A stretch of 64,000 bases of DNA from Polaribacter sp. BAL334 (GCF_015767435.1 NZ_JADWOV010000285.1:1-64000); one strand, 5' to 3'. Positions 37,487 to 46,913 are shown, counted from the first letter of the stretch. Translations and numbers: made by a program. Notes: generated by a model not told the origin, from the letters alone.

Positions 37487-38242
37487 ATGAAAGTTGTTAT
37501 TATCGAAGACGAAAAACCCGCAGCAAGAAGACTCAGCAGAATGTTGGCAGCGTTGGATATGGAAGTGGAAGAAATGTTGCATTCTGTTGAGGAATCCTTA
37601 AATTGGTTGCAAAACAACGAGCATCCTGAATTGATTTTTTTAGACATTCAATTGTCTGACGGATTGTCTTTCGAGATTTTTGAAGAAATAGAGGTAAAGA
37701 GCGCCATTATTTTTACGACGGCATATGATGAATATGCGTTGAGGGCCTTCAAATTGAATTCCATAGATTATTTGTTGAAACCCATTGACGAAGATGAATT
37801 GGCAGCAGCTGTGGCTCAATACAAAAAATCACAACCTAAAAAACAGGAAGTGATGGTCAATTTGGATGAGATTAAAAAACTGTTAGTCAATCCTTTAGAT
37901 AGAAAATTCAAAAGACGTTTGTCTATCAAAGTGGGTGCGCATATTAAAATAATTTCAACAGATGCCATAGAGTGTTTTTACAGCGAAAACAAAGCAACCT
38001 ATGCTTATACCCAAGAAAAAAGAAGTTTTTTATTAGACAATTCTTTAGAAACCTGGGAAGAACAATTGGATCCTGAGCAGTTTTTCAGAGTAAATCGCAC
38101 CTTTATTGTAAACATTCATGCCATTAAAGACATTGTTTCGTATTCAAATTCGCGCTTAAAACTGATTTTAAATTCCTATTCAGAAACGGAAATTATTGTG
38201 AGTAGAGAACGTGTGAAGGATTTTAAGAGTTGGATAGAGTAA
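37487..38242 (+). CDS. LytTR response regulator
   Basis: 251 residues. Receiver domain with acidic pocket IIEDE and phospho-acceptor D53 (LIFLDIQLSDG), then the LytTR DNA-binding domain (about 145-251; FFRVNRTFIVNIHAIKDI). Likely partner of the kinase at 35408. Its last 183 bases, from 38081 to 38263, are almost identical to those of the regulator at 39868. Confidence 0.94.
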   Translation: MKVVIIEDEKPAARRLSRMLAALDMEVEEMLHSVEESLNWLQNNEHPELIFLDIQLSDGLSFEIFEEIEVKSAIIFTTAYDEYALRAFKLNSIDYLLKPIDEDELAAAVAQYKKSQPKKQEVMVNLDEIKKLLVNPLDRKFKRRLSIKVGAHIKIISTDAIECFYSENKATYAYTQEKRSFLLDNSLETWEEQLDPEQFFRVNRTFIVNIHAIKDIVSYSNSRLKLILNSYSETEIIVSRERVKDFKSWIE

Positions 38243-38455
38243 ATCAGTTCTGAGTTTAAAATTAAATAATAATTTATTAATCATCATTTACATCAATTTA
38301 TAGTTTTAATTATTTGAGTTTTTTTCAAAATTATTTATAAAAAAGGGTTAAGAATTTTTTAAATTTCAATTCACTCACATAAAATAACAATTCACTATAT
38401 TTTTGTTTTTATTAAGGATGATAAGTTACACATTTGATGAAAATTACAAATTATC

Positions 38456-39868
38456 ATGAAAATTTTCAAACCAATATTAATTGCCTTAAGTGTTACAATT
38501 CTTTTACATCTAATATCTGTTTTCGTTATTTATGCCCTAGATCATTTAGATAATGCAGAGATTCAAGATACAATAACTAATTTACCTTTATCTTTTTCTT
38601 TGTTTTTTATACCTATATTTTTCTCTTTATTTTTTTTTGATAAAAATAAAAGTAAGGTTGAAAATATATTTAAACCAGCATTAATTTCAATGGTATTATT
38701 GAGTTTATTTGAAATAATATTCTCTGTATTTTTTAGGAATAGGCCACATTTTAGCTATTTTGATGCAACTAACTTTAGAGTTTTTAGTATTGGATTTTTT
38801 ATCTCCTTCTTTATTACAATTATTAAAATATTAGCCAATAGCAATTTAAACAAAAAGATTACAAATTATGAAAATATAAAATTTCCTTGGAGACTTATAT
38901 TTTTAATCCCATTTATTGCAAGTACAATCTATTCTTTAATAATTGTAATTGCTTCATCAGCAATTTCTAATTTGGTAACAATTTGGTTTAGTTCTTTTCC
39001 TTTAGGTGTTATACTGACAATAATATCATTTCATTTTTTTAAAAAATTAAATAATAAGAATAGAAATCTCAAAATAGTGAGCTTTTATGTGGTTAGTATT
39101 TTAATTTTTGTTGCTTTTTGGATTTTATCACATTTAGTTTTTTCTCCTTTTATAAGGTCAGCAAACAATACTTTATTTATGTTAATTGTTCCATCAATAG
39201 TATTGTTTTCTCCTTATTTTTTATTTATAGTTTCGATTACTCATTTGAATTTTTTAAGAATAATCAATAATGAAGAAAAGCGACAACTAACCCAACAATC
39301 TTTTGAGTCTCAATTGAATTATCAACAGTTGAAAAATCAATTAAGTCCACATTTTTTATTTAACAATATCAATGTTTTAACAAGCTTAATAGAAGAAAAC
39401 CCTAAAAAAGCAGTCCAATTTTCAGAAAATCTATCAAATATTTATAGGTATTTTTTAGAGCAAGAAAAACAGGATGTTGTTTTGGTGAAAGATGAAATTA
39501 ACTTTGCAAAAAGCTATTTAGAATTGCTTAAAGATAGGTTTGAAATTGGATTTAATTATTCAATTTCTGTTGATGAAGACGCTAAAGAAAAATACATTGT
39601 TTCTACAATTTTACAGCAAGTTTTAGAAAATGTAGTAAAACACAATACTATAAATGAGTCGAATTATATAGATGTAAAAATTATATCAAAAAACAATTTT
39701 TTGATTGTTGAAAACAATAAAAATTCGAAGTTAAAAACGATTCAAAACTCTAAAAAAGGAATTGAAAACATTAAAAAAAGAATTGCATTTTTTACAGATG
39801 AACAAGTAATCATTGAAAACACCGAAATAAAATATCTTATTAAATTACCCATTTTAGAAAAATTATAA
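38456..39868 (+). CDS. LytS-type sensor histidine kinase
   Basis: 470 residues. About seven membrane helices (to residue 265), then the kinase with QLSPHFLFNNINVL as phospho-acceptor box and LQQVLENVVKHN in the ATPase lobe. No 2TM tail. It is clearly more AT-rich than the first kinase gene. Stop and regulator start overlap by one base (TAATG), so the pair is coupled. Confidence 0.92.
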   Translation: MKIFKPILIALSVTILLHLISVFVIYALDHLDNAEIQDTITNLPLSFSLFFIPIFFSLFFFDKNKSKVENIFKPALISMVLLSLFEIIFSVFFRNRPHFSYFDATNFRVFSIGFFISFFITIIKILANSNLNKKITNYENIKFPWRLIFLIPFIASTIYSLIIVIASSAISNLVTIWFSSFPLGVILTIISFHFFKKLNNKNRNLKIVSFYVVSILIFVAFWILSHLVFSPFIRSANNTLFMLIVPSIVLFSPYFLFIVSITHLNFLRIINNEEKRQLTQQSFESQLNYQQLKNQLSPHFLFNNINVLTSLIEENPKKAVQFSENLSNIYRYFLEQEKQDVVLVKDEINFAKSYLELLKDRFEIGFNYSISVDEDAKEKYIVSTILQQVLENVVKHNTINESNYIDVKIISKNNFLIVENNKNSKLKTIQNSKKGIENIKKRIAFFTDEQVIIENTEIKYLIKLPILEKL

Positions 39869-40608
39869 TGAAAGCAATAATTATTGAAGACGAATTACCA
39901 TCAGCAAGAAGATTAGAGCGTTTATTACAAGATTTTGAAATTGAGATTTTAATCCATTTAAATTCAGTAAAATCATCAGTTGCTTGGTTTCAAAAAAATG
40001 AGCAACCAGATCTTATTTTTTTAGATGTACAACTTTCAGACGGATTGTGTTTTGAAATTTTTAAGCAAGTTCATATTTCATCAAAAATAATTTTTACAAC
40101 TGCATTTAGTGATTACAGCATTAAAGCGTTTGATTATAATAGTATTTCTTATTTATTAAAACCAATCAATACCCAAAAACTAGCTGAAGCGATTTTTAAA
40201 GCACAAAAAGTTGTTCAAAAAGAAACAGATTTAGCTGAGTTTAAAAAGTTATTTAGTAATTATTTTATCGAGAATTATAAAAATTCATTTACTGTTAAAG
40301 TAGGGAAGAATATTAAAATAATTGAAACAAAGAAGGTGTATTGCTTTTATAGTTTTGATAACGCAACTTATTTAAAAACAGATGAGGGAAATTATATTAT
40401 AAATCATTCATTAACCAATTTAGAAACAGACTTAAATCCCAATGAATTTTTCAGAGTAAATCGCACCTTTATTGTAAACATTCATGCCATTAAAGACATT
40501 GTTTCGTATTCAAATTCGCGCTTAAAACTGATTTTAAATTCCTATTCAGAAACGGAAATTATTGTGAGTAGAGAACGCGTAAAGGACTTTAAGAATTGGA
40601 TTGAGTAA
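39868..40608 (+). CDS. LytTR response regulator
   Basis: 246 residues. Receiver (IIEDE, D53 in LIFLDVQLSDG) and LytTR domain. Most of the gene is AT-rich and diverged from the regulator at 37487, but from 40447 to the region past the stop it is almost identical to it at DNA level. Likely partner of the kinase at 38456. Confidence 0.94.
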   Translation: MKAIIIEDELPSARRLERLLQDFEIEILIHLNSVKSSVAWFQKNEQPDLIFLDVQLSDGLCFEIFKQVHISSKIIFTTAFSDYSIKAFDYNSISYLLKPINTQKLAEAIFKAQKVVQKETDLAEFKKLFSNYFIENYKNSFTVKVGKNIKIIETKKVYCFYSFDNATYLKTDEGNYIINHSLTNLETDLNPNEFFRVNRTFIVNIHAIKDIVSYSNSRLKLILNSYSETEIIVSRERVKDFKNWIE

Positions 40609-40700
40609 ATCAGTTCTGAGTTTAAAATTTTAGATTCAAGGTTTCGCTTAAAATTTTATTTATTTCTGAGTTTTAAAGGTATTAGAAAACAAATTATTTC

Positions 40701-40708
40701 TATTTTTG
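40701..40708 (+). promoter_or_regulatory. Possible tRNA-Ala -7 box
   Basis: TATTTTTG matches TAnnTTTG, 39 bases before the tRNA. No TTG at the -33 distance. Confidence 0.35.
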
Positions 40709-40746
40709 ATGTCGATTACAAATGGCTTTAAGCCAAAAGCTTTTTC

Positions 40747-40820
40747 GGGGATGTAGCTCAGTTGGCTAGAGCGCTACGCTGGCAGCGTAGAGGTCGTGGG
40801 TTCGAGCCCCATCTTCTCCA
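40747..40820 (+). tRNA. tRNA-Ala (GGC)
   Basis: Full cloverleaf of 74 bases: D-stem GCTC/GAGC, anticodon arm CTACG-CTGGCAG-CGTAG with anticodon GGC, T-arm GTGGG-TTCGAGC-CCCAT. The acceptor stem has the G3:U70 pair that defines alanine and discriminator A73, plus one U:U mismatch at 6:67. CCA is not encoded. Confidence 0.97.
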
Positions 40821-40976
40821 CAAAATCGATCCTTTTTAAATTGAAAGTAATTTAAGAGGTCGTGGGTTCCCCCGAAGTTTCGGGGCCATCTTCTCCACAA
40901 AAACAAACTACTTTTTAAATTGAAAGTAATTTAAGAGGTCGTGGGTTCCCCCGAAGTTTCGGGGCCATCTTCTCCA
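40821..40976 (+). repeat. Two tandem copies of the tRNA-Ala 3' end
   Basis: Units 40821-40897 and 40898-40976. Each has a spacer with TTTTTAAATTGAAAGTAATT, then AGAGGTCGTGGGTTC from the tRNA variable and T arm, then a hairpin CCCCGAA-GT-TTCGGGG in place of the T loop, then CCATCTTCTCCA, the tRNA 3' end. They lack the tRNA 5' half and are not tRNA genes. Confidence 0.85.
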
Positions 40977-40980
40977 CAAT

Positions 40981-41017
40981 AACCATTGATAATCTTATGA
41001 TTGTTAATGGTTTTTTT
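40981..41017 (+). terminator. Terminator after the tRNA region
   Basis: AACCATTGATAAT and ATTGTTAATGGTT form a hairpin with a small loop, followed by a run of seven T. It would end transcripts through the tRNA and its 3' copies. Confidence 0.7.
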
Positions 41018-41182
41018 GTGAAATCTCTTATTTTCACAATTCAATTCTACTTTCCATTTTCCTAAAACTATCCTCTGTGTGAAGCTATTTGTTTTTTGTT
41101 GGTATTTCGTATTTTGAAACTTTAAAATAAATAATCAATAGTAAACAAGCTATTCAGTATTGTATAATACTCCTCTTTATAT

Positions 41183-42304
41183 TTATTTCTTTTTATTGTT
41201 TAATTTTGGGGTAACATCTTTAATAGTATTTGTTTTAGAGGCATCATCATCAATGATTTGTTCTTTTACGGTGGCAAAATCAATCGAATTTAAGTCAATT
41301 TTTCTGATTTGTCTGTTCCACATAGTATGGTAATAATACACTTTGTTTTTTAAGTCAGATGCAGAAGTTACCTGAGTTGCACTAACGATGTCTGTTGGAA
41401 GATGGTCTTTTGGCATATGAGCACCAAGTGGAATATTAAAATTATCCAATATTCTAAAAGATTCAAAAACAGCGTCATTACTTGTTTCTAATGGACGACA
41501 AGAAGCAGTAAAAGCAGCTGCTCTCACAAATCTTGATGGGGGAGTAAAATCTCCAGGCAAGCCCATCAAACCTGAACCTCCTCCTAAAGGTTTTAAGGAA
41601 TAGTCATCCAATTTCATTGGACTATTAGGATTTGTTGACAGGTTTAGATAATTTCTTTGATTTATCAAATGCCAATCATAAGTTGGCGAATTTGTGATAA
41701 CACCAATATAGGGGTCATACACTTTTACTTCACCATTGTTTACGATTTCTATTATTTTACTGTTTCCACTTGGATCAACAATTTTGAAATGAAAAGGAAG
41801 TGCAGCTCCTCCAAAATCTTTATTTTCAACATTTACTACAATTACACTATTCAAATTGGCAATAATTTCGTCAACTGTTTTAAATGAAGACAACATCCAT
41901 TGCATCAAATCTCCTACACTCATTGATTTTTCAGCTTTTGCACTGTCATAAATTGCGTATTGAGCATAATCTGGCAAATAATATACTCCAACATAAAGCC
42001 CTTCTTCATTCAAACCATCAGGTCCATAAGGTTGACCATAAGCAGTTAGTGTTACAAAACCATATTTTCCATTCCATTTCTTTCCGTTATTGCCTTCAGG
42101 TGTTTGTCCTATAAATTTTTTATTTCTTGGCACCACTAAAATTTTGTTATGTTGTGCATCGTTCAGTGCCCATTCTACTGTACGAGCTACCACAAATCCA
42201 CCATCCTTTGATTTTAACGTAATTCCTGTACAAGGATATGCGCTAATGCTGAACATTAGGAAGGCTAAATTAACTGCAATAATTTTTTTAAATGTATGAT
42301 TCAT
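41183..42304 (-). CDS. Choloylglycine hydrolase / penicillin V acylase family enzyme (secreted)
   Basis: 373 residues. A signal peptide ends at ISAYP, exposing Cys25 as N-terminal nucleophile ([11 protein letters not shown]); Arg41 lies 16 residues on, as in bile salt hydrolases (C2/R18). The Ntn fold cleaves amides such as conjugated bile salts, penicillin V or acyl-homoserine lactones. In a probable marine bacterium the last two, or other N-acyl amides, are more plausible. The C-terminus is Lys/Asn-rich. Confidence 0.88.
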   Translation of the reverse strand: MNHTFKKIIAVNLAFLMFSISAYPCTGITLKSKDGGFVVARTVEWALNDAQHNKILVVPRNKKFIGQTPEGNNGKKWNGKYGFVTLTAYGQPYGPDGLNEEGLYVGVYYLPDYAQYAIYDSAKAEKSMSVGDLMQWMLSSFKTVDEIIANLNSVIVVNVENKDFGGAALPFHFKIVDPSGNSKIIEIVNNGEVKVYDPYIGVITNSPTYDWHLINQRNYLNLSTNPNSPMKLDDYSLKPLGGGSGLMGLPGDFTPPSRFVRAAAFTASCRPLETSNDAVFESFRILDNFNIPLGAHMPKDHLPTDIVSATQVTSASDLKNKVYYYHTMWNRQIRKIDLNSIDFATVKEQIIDDDASKTNTIKDVTPKLNNKKK

Positions 42305-42987
42305 TTTTTATTTTTTTTATTGTTACTAATCCAATTCCACTTAAAAAGGAACATCTATGTTACTGATTTTCAAATTTTTTATCCCCAAAACAACTGTAAG
42401 TATTGATGACCAAGATAGGGGAGTTTGGCGAATGATTGTTACACTTTTTAGTAAAACCAAATATATTGATTTTCATTTATAAACCATCAATTTGATTTTT
42501 TATTTGTTTGTTTTAGAATAGAGCTATTGATGGAAAATCAAATCCTTTAATACAAGTTATTTTTTTATATAAAAATGTATGAAATCATGATTGTTTAGAA
42601 ATAAATCAATCTATTATTTTTCTTTAGAAAAGGAAATCGCTTTTAGTGTTTTATTCCGTTTGCGAGGATTTGCAATCCGTGTCCATAGCACTCTCTTTTT
42701 CAAAGCTAACATAACTTGTTGGTTGTCATTGAGTTTTAAATAAATTTGGCACGAATTCACGGATTTTTTATGAATCCAATAAATGTAAATTTTCATCAAA
42801 GATGAAAACAATGATGGTGATGAAATCCTTACAATTGGTGAATTCGTGGCAAAAAAATCTATTTTATCATCCAATAAAAAAATTGCCACCAAAGGGTTAA
42901 TTTAGTATTTGATATTCTTTATTGGTACGGATTTCAAAGTTGCGTTATTGGCTGTTTAAGACAAAGTTAGAGATTTCAATGTACTTT
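42305..42987. other. Intergenic region with nested repeats
   Basis: About 680 bases. The first 300 are AT-rich leader sequence of the acylase gene with no clear promoter box. From about 42645 to 42950 lies a MITE-2 type element (ends GGATTTGCAATCCG and TTGGTACGGATTTCAAA) split by a MITE-1 copy. No gene is supported; the open frame over 42614-42892 runs through the repeats. Confidence 0.5.
42735..42895 (+). repeat. MITE-1 copy b, nested in MITE-2 sequence
   Basis: Inverted ends TTGGCACGAATTCAC (42746-42760) and GTGAATTCGTGGCAA (42838-42852); interior almost identical to copy a. MITE-2 sequence continues on both sides, so this copy inserted into an older element. Confidence 0.75.
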
Positions 42988-43266
42988 TTAAAAATCTTGT
43001 CTTCCTATAATTGTGATGATTTCAATGTCATTTTCTTTGATATTGAAATAAATAGTATCCACTCCACAAACGCAAAATCTATCAATATCTCTATATTTTG
43101 AATCAACTGGAAACATGTATGGATTAGCTATGATTTTATCAAAACAATCATGCAGCATTAAGAAATAGTTGTCTGCTTGCGCTTCCCCAAATTTATAAAC
43201 CCCAAATTCATAAATTCGCCATAAATCTTCTTTTGCTTCACGTGTTAAAAAATAACTATATGACAT
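42988..43266 (-). CDS. parE: ParE/RelE-family toxin
   Basis: 92 residues, RelE/ParE fold: YFLTREAKEDLWRIYEFGV at the N-terminus, ANPYMFPVDSKY in the middle and EIITIIGRQDF at the end. ParE-type toxins poison gyrase. The antitoxin gene precedes it and overlaps by 11 bases. Confidence 0.9.
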   Translation of the reverse strand: MSYSYFLTREAKEDLWRIYEFGVYKFGEAQADNYFLMLHDCFDKIIANPYMFPVDSKYRDIDRFCVCGVDTIYFNIKENDIEIITIIGRQDF

Positions 43267-43501
43267 TTAATCTTTTTTTGAACTCGGCTAACATTTCTTC
43301 TTTAGTTTGTTTTGGAGCCAATCCACTTTTTAAACCTCTGTCAATTTTCATTTGCACAAAATCATGATACGCATCTCGTTCACGTGCTTGCTTTATTAAA
43401 TAATTAATAGCCTCACTTTTGCTGTTAAATTCTTCTTTGGCTACTTGCTCTTTTAACCATTCATCATTTTGATTGGCTAGAGTAATGCTTTGTCTTGACA
43501 T
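43256..43501 (-). CDS. parD: ParD-like antitoxin
   Basis: 81 residues. Ribbon-helix-helix N-terminus (QSITLANQNDEWLKEQV, SKSEAINYLIKQARERD) for DNA binding and a C-terminal tail for the toxin. A palindrome just upstream is a fitting operator for autoregulation. Confidence 0.9.
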   Translation of the reverse strand: MSRQSITLANQNDEWLKEQVAKEEFNSKSEAINYLIKQARERDAYHDFVQMKIDRGLKSGLAPKQTKEEMLAEFKKRLNVI

Positions 43502-43517
43502 AATTATAACTATTTAG

Positions 43518-43535
43518 TGGTGTAAATATACACCA
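43518..43535 (-). promoter_or_regulatory. Candidate ParD operator
   Basis: TGGTGTA-AATA-TACACCA is a perfect palindrome centred about 25 bases before the parD start, in the expected promoter region. Confidence 0.6.
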
Positions 43536-43649
43536 AATATTTTAAGTTACCATCTTTCAATTTTACCTGACACTGCTATTTTTACTTTTATAGGATGATG
43601 AGTTCACCAACCATTTTTTCAAAATCCAAACCTATTTATTTGTTGTTTT

Positions 43650-44681
43650 TTAGCGTTTGTGCGGATTCACGCCTTCAATTCGCGCACTAGTAAGTTTTAC
43701 ATACCTAGGATGTGAAATTTCTTCCAACCATTTTTTCGAAATGAATTCACTTTTTTGAATCCGCGAATCTACATGTTTAAACAAATCATTTTCTTGCCAC
43801 ATGGGTTGTACAGACCAATTTACATTGATGTATGAAAATGCTTTGATCACATCTTTGTTATTATTTAGGGTATTGATAAAAGGCACAAACCAATTCTCCC
43901 ACGCTTTTTTTGCTTGTTCAGGATTTGATAAAAAGGTATCAAAAAATTGTTTTCCATCATACAGGATAGGAGTAGCCTCTGCAATAAACACTGGTTTTTG
44001 ATGCTTTCTGGCAAAAGTGAGCATTTCCTCATCAGGATTTTCAAAATACGAATACCCACACCAATCCACCAAATCATCCCCAGGATACCATTCTTCTAGT
44101 GTTTTTTGATCAGAACCATTTCCCTTTGATTGCCACACAAAAGCTACGTTATCCACCTTCATTTTGGCAAAGAGTGCATGAATGCGTTTCCAAGCTGCTA
44201 AGTAATATTTTTTATCATAATGATTCCAATCCCAACCATCAAATTCGTAGCCAATTCGTAAAAATACAGGGCGTTTTGTTTCTTTTATCCATTCGCCCAA
44301 CTCTTTTATCAAATCATCATGGGTGCCTTTAGCGGTCTTTTTTTCGTTGTCAACTAATGACAGTCCAATGGCGATTGCACTGTTTTTAAAATTGGGTGCA
44401 TCTATATAACAGTGCGCACAACTGTCTTCTGCACCCCAATTGGCAATGCTTTTTAACCCATCATTTCCTTTTTGCACATATCCAAAGGAGGCTGCACCTT
44501 TGGCAAAACCAGTATATAAAGTGATTCCTGCAGGAATCTCAAAATGATCACAATACCCATCATTGTACTTTTCTAAACCACCAATAGCCCTCATATCTTG
44601 CCCAATAAAAAATAGGCAATCTCCATGATCAGGCTCAAATTTGGCTTTTAGGGTGTTGTTTTGAAAATTGGAGTTATTCAT
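43650..44681 (-). CDS. GH26-like glycoside hydrolase
   Basis: About 343 residues from ATG 44681. A longer ORF starts at 44711, but TATATTTG (44690-44697, minus strand) looks like its -7 box. Candidate acid/base is the Glu of LRIGYEFDGWDWNHY and candidate nucleophile the Glu of PVFIAEATP, the spacing and sequence typical of family 26 (mannanase-type) barrels; VAFVWQSKGNG supports this. No signal peptide is visible, so it would act inside the cell unless the start is wrong. No neighbouring polysaccharide genes. Confidence 0.78.
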   Translation of the reverse strand: MNNSNFQNNTLKAKFEPDHGDCLFFIGQDMRAIGGLEKYNDGYCDHFEIPAGITLYTGFAKGAASFGYVQKGNDGLKSIANWGAEDSCAHCYIDAPNFKNSAIAIGLSLVDNEKKTAKGTHDDLIKELGEWIKETKRPVFLRIGYEFDGWDWNHYDKKYYLAAWKRIHALFAKMKVDNVAFVWQSKGNGSDQKTLEEWYPGDDLVDWCGYSYFENPDEEMLTFARKHQKPVFIAEATPILYDGKQFFDTFLSNPEQAKKAWENWFVPFINTLNNNKDVIKAFSYINVNWSVQPMWQENDLFKHVDSRIQKSEFISKKWLEEISHPRYVKLTSARIEGVNPHKR

Positions 44682-44771
44682 TTCTAGGCCAAATATATGC
44701 TCTTCTTGCAATTACATTTTTTTTATTTGAAATTATCATAGTAATCGACGACTTTGGTGCGCTTTATATAT

Positions 44772-45530
44772 TTAAAGAGGATAAACAATATCTAAATATC
44801 TGTATAATTTTCTAAGTTTCATGCGCCATTGAATACTAGCCATCCGCCAACTTTTATTATCATCTATAATGATAATATGATCATTAGAGTGATTTGGTTT
44901 TATAGCATTTCTTTTTTTAGATCTATTATCAAAATTTAAAAGTTCTAAAGGATATTGTGATGGGCATTTATCATTATCTAAATCAAAAATATTTTTATGT
45001 TCATCTTTGCTAAATATATTTTTTTTAACTCTAAGTGCTTCAAACAACTCTATGATTGGTATTTTTTCTGTAATAAAGTTTAGGTCGTAAATATCTTTTT
45101 TAGCGGCTCTATTTGAACTACTTATTAATTTAAATAAACCAATATCTTTAGTGCTTACTAATCTTAAACCTTCTAAAACCTCAACAGCATCCATCATTTT
45201 CATGTTTTGAATGATTTCAACTTTTATACAATCACCACAAGGTTTTGAAATAAAGCATCTAAAAAAACTATATTGGTCATTTATTTTATCAGCTGGATAA
45301 TCAGTACCTGTTACATTGGTTTATCCGTAAAAGGTTATAATTTCTTTTTCGATAGTTTCTAAATGCGTTACGCCCACAATTTCTTGGCAAAATAAATCGA
45401 TGTCTTGTGATTCTCTGTGATTGAAACGAAAGGCTAAATTTGTTCCACCTGCAAGTGCAAACTGAGATAAACTTGGTAAGGATTGTAATTCTTTAATTGT
45501 TTGTATGAGTACGTTTGATAGTGCACTCAT
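44772..45530 (-). pseudogene. AbiEii-type nucleotidyltransferase toxin, interrupted by a stop codon
   Basis: Two frames, 45321-45530 and 44772-45203, lie in the same register and are separated only by one TAA (45321-45323) and 39 sense codons. Read through, they give one protein of about 250 residues: QFALAGGTNLAFRFNHRESQDIDLF is the nucleotidyltransferase motif, and the second half has LRLVSTKDIGLFKLISS and NRAAKKDIYDL of the AbiEii family. AbiEii enzymes add nucleotides to tRNA and block growth. The stop comes after FYG, before the rest of the core, so the product is probably dead. Confidence 0.8.
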
Positions 45531-45534
45531 TTTC

Positions 45535-45822
45535 TTAAAACTTGTAGCGTAAAAAAGTAGGCTTGTTATAACGTTGTGATACTAATCTACACACAGTATT
45601 GCTTATACGTTCTTTACTTTCTTTTAAGATAGTGTAAATTTCATTGGCATCATACACAGATTCTACTAATGCAATGTCTTTAGAAAAAGTATCTTCATTG
45701 GTAGTCATTAAAACTCTAGGAATAATAATAGCCTTATCTTTTTGAGCAGATAATTTAGTACTATCCATATCCCAAAAAGCTTGTTTAGGGAAAGTCTTTG
45801 CTATGTTTATTCTTTTTGCCAA
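45535..45822 (-). CDS. DUF6922-like partner of the AbiEii-type gene
   Basis: 95 residues, starting 4 bases before the nucleotidyltransferase frame. FPKQAFWDMDSTKLSAQKD with IIPRVL resembles small Bacteroidota proteins (DUF6922) that precede AbiEii-type toxins and are presumed antitoxins. No helix-turn-helix is evident. Intact although its partner is broken. Confidence 0.7.
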   Translation of the reverse strand: MAKRINIAKTFPKQAFWDMDSTKLSAQKDKAIIIPRVLMTTNEDTFSKDIALVESVYDANEIYTILKESKERISNTVCRLVSQRYNKPTFLRYKF

Positions 45823-46204
45823 TGGTTTTGTAAATTAAAAAATGGTTTAAATACTTTACAAAAGTATACAATTTTATACTATTAAAGCAACATGTATAAC
45901 AGTTATTATCGTGTAAATGGATTATAAATCTTTATTAATTAGACGTTTAATGGTATTTTTAAATCCTAAATATGTTGTTAAATGAACATGTTGGGTGAAA
46001 TTGAATTTTAAAATAAATTTGCCTCGTATTCACTTGTTTCACAGCAGTATGTTGAATGTGATTCATTTATGGTTTGGCACGGAGTTAAAAAGTGTTGTAT
46101 GTTTTGATCTCAGATATTCATAAGCCTAGAAGTCGTGTGACTTCGATGAGCAGGAGTAACTGCACGTCATTTTTTAAAAGAAATCCTTTACCCATCCAAC
46201 ACCC
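45823..46204. other. Intergenic region with degraded repeats
   Basis: It holds the left part of a MITE-1 (45991-46033, ATTGAATTTTAAAATAAA then TTTGCCTCGTATTCAC), joined to a scrap of MITE-2 (46053-46085, ATTTATGGTTTGGCACGGA), then a small hairpin GAAGTC-GTGT-GACTTC near 46127. Bases 46153-46204 are the SRAP 3' flank that recurs at 11499. No gene seen. Confidence 0.5.
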
Positions 46205-46843
46205 TCAAAACAACCGGTAATTTTCGGTAATTTCTTTGGCTACCAATGGCACTTGATACGGAAAAGCAACGTCCGCAATAGGGGCTTGGTTGAGCCATAA
46301 CTGCTCATCTTTTGGGTGCAAAATAACGGGCATTCTTTTTTTACTATTGTGTATGTTCGCCATCAATTCATTGGCTGCTGTGGTAAGGATGGTGCAGGTA
46401 CTTTTTATAGTCCCACTGTTGGGTTCTACCCAATGCGCATACAACCCAGCAAACGCAAATAAGGCTTCGTTTTCTAAACCAATTTCATATTTTATCTTGT
46501 TTTTCCCTTTGTGATCCAACCATTGCCATTCGTAAAAACCGTTGGCAATGATTAGACAACGTTGGGCAACCACCTCTTTAAAAGCAGGTTTTTCGTGCAG
46601 GGTTTCTATTTTGGCATTCAAGGTCATTTTTTTGATGTCGTCATTCTTTGCCCAACTAGGAATCAATCCCCATTCAAAAGGCTGAATCAACTCAGGCGCT
46701 TGTTGGGTAATGACAGGCATCTGCGGAAAACTAAATCCATTGATGTGGGCTTGAGGCGCAAACAACAAACCTGATGCAATTTCGGCATCAAAGCTTTGTT
46801 CCATGGCTTTAGCAGTGCTGGTTTGTTTTACGTGGAAGCACAT
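46205..46843 (-). CDS. SRAP domain protein (YedK/HMCES family)
   Basis: 212 residues. Cys2 (MCFHVKQ), exposed after removal of Met1, is the residue that bonds to abasic DNA; NAKIETL, NGFYEWQW and KRMPVIL are the other conserved blocks. It shields abasic sites in single-stranded DNA. Its last 13 codons and 3' flank exist a second time at 11499-11602. Confidence 0.93.
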   Translation of the reverse strand: MCFHVKQTSTAKAMEQSFDAEIASGLLFAPQAHINGFSFPQMPVITQQAPELIQPFEWGLIPSWAKNDDIKKMTLNAKIETLHEKPAFKEVVAQRCLIIANGFYEWQWLDHKGKNKIKYEIGLENEALFAFAGLYAHWVEPNSGTIKSTCTILTTAANELMANIHNSKKRMPVILHPKDEQLWLNQAPIADVAFPYQVPLVAKEITENYRLF

Positions 46844-46913
46844 AGGGTAGTTATAAGCTTGTTTATTATCGTTACAAAACTAGGAAGGAATTTCTAGATA
46901 TTAAAATGCTAGG

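Noticed and set aside
40821..40976. Two further tRNA genes
   Set aside because: Only the 3' part of the tRNA is present and the T loop is replaced by a hairpin.
42614..42892. ORF of 92 codons in the acylase-parE gap
   Set aside because: It lies within the nested MITE sequences and has no family resemblance.
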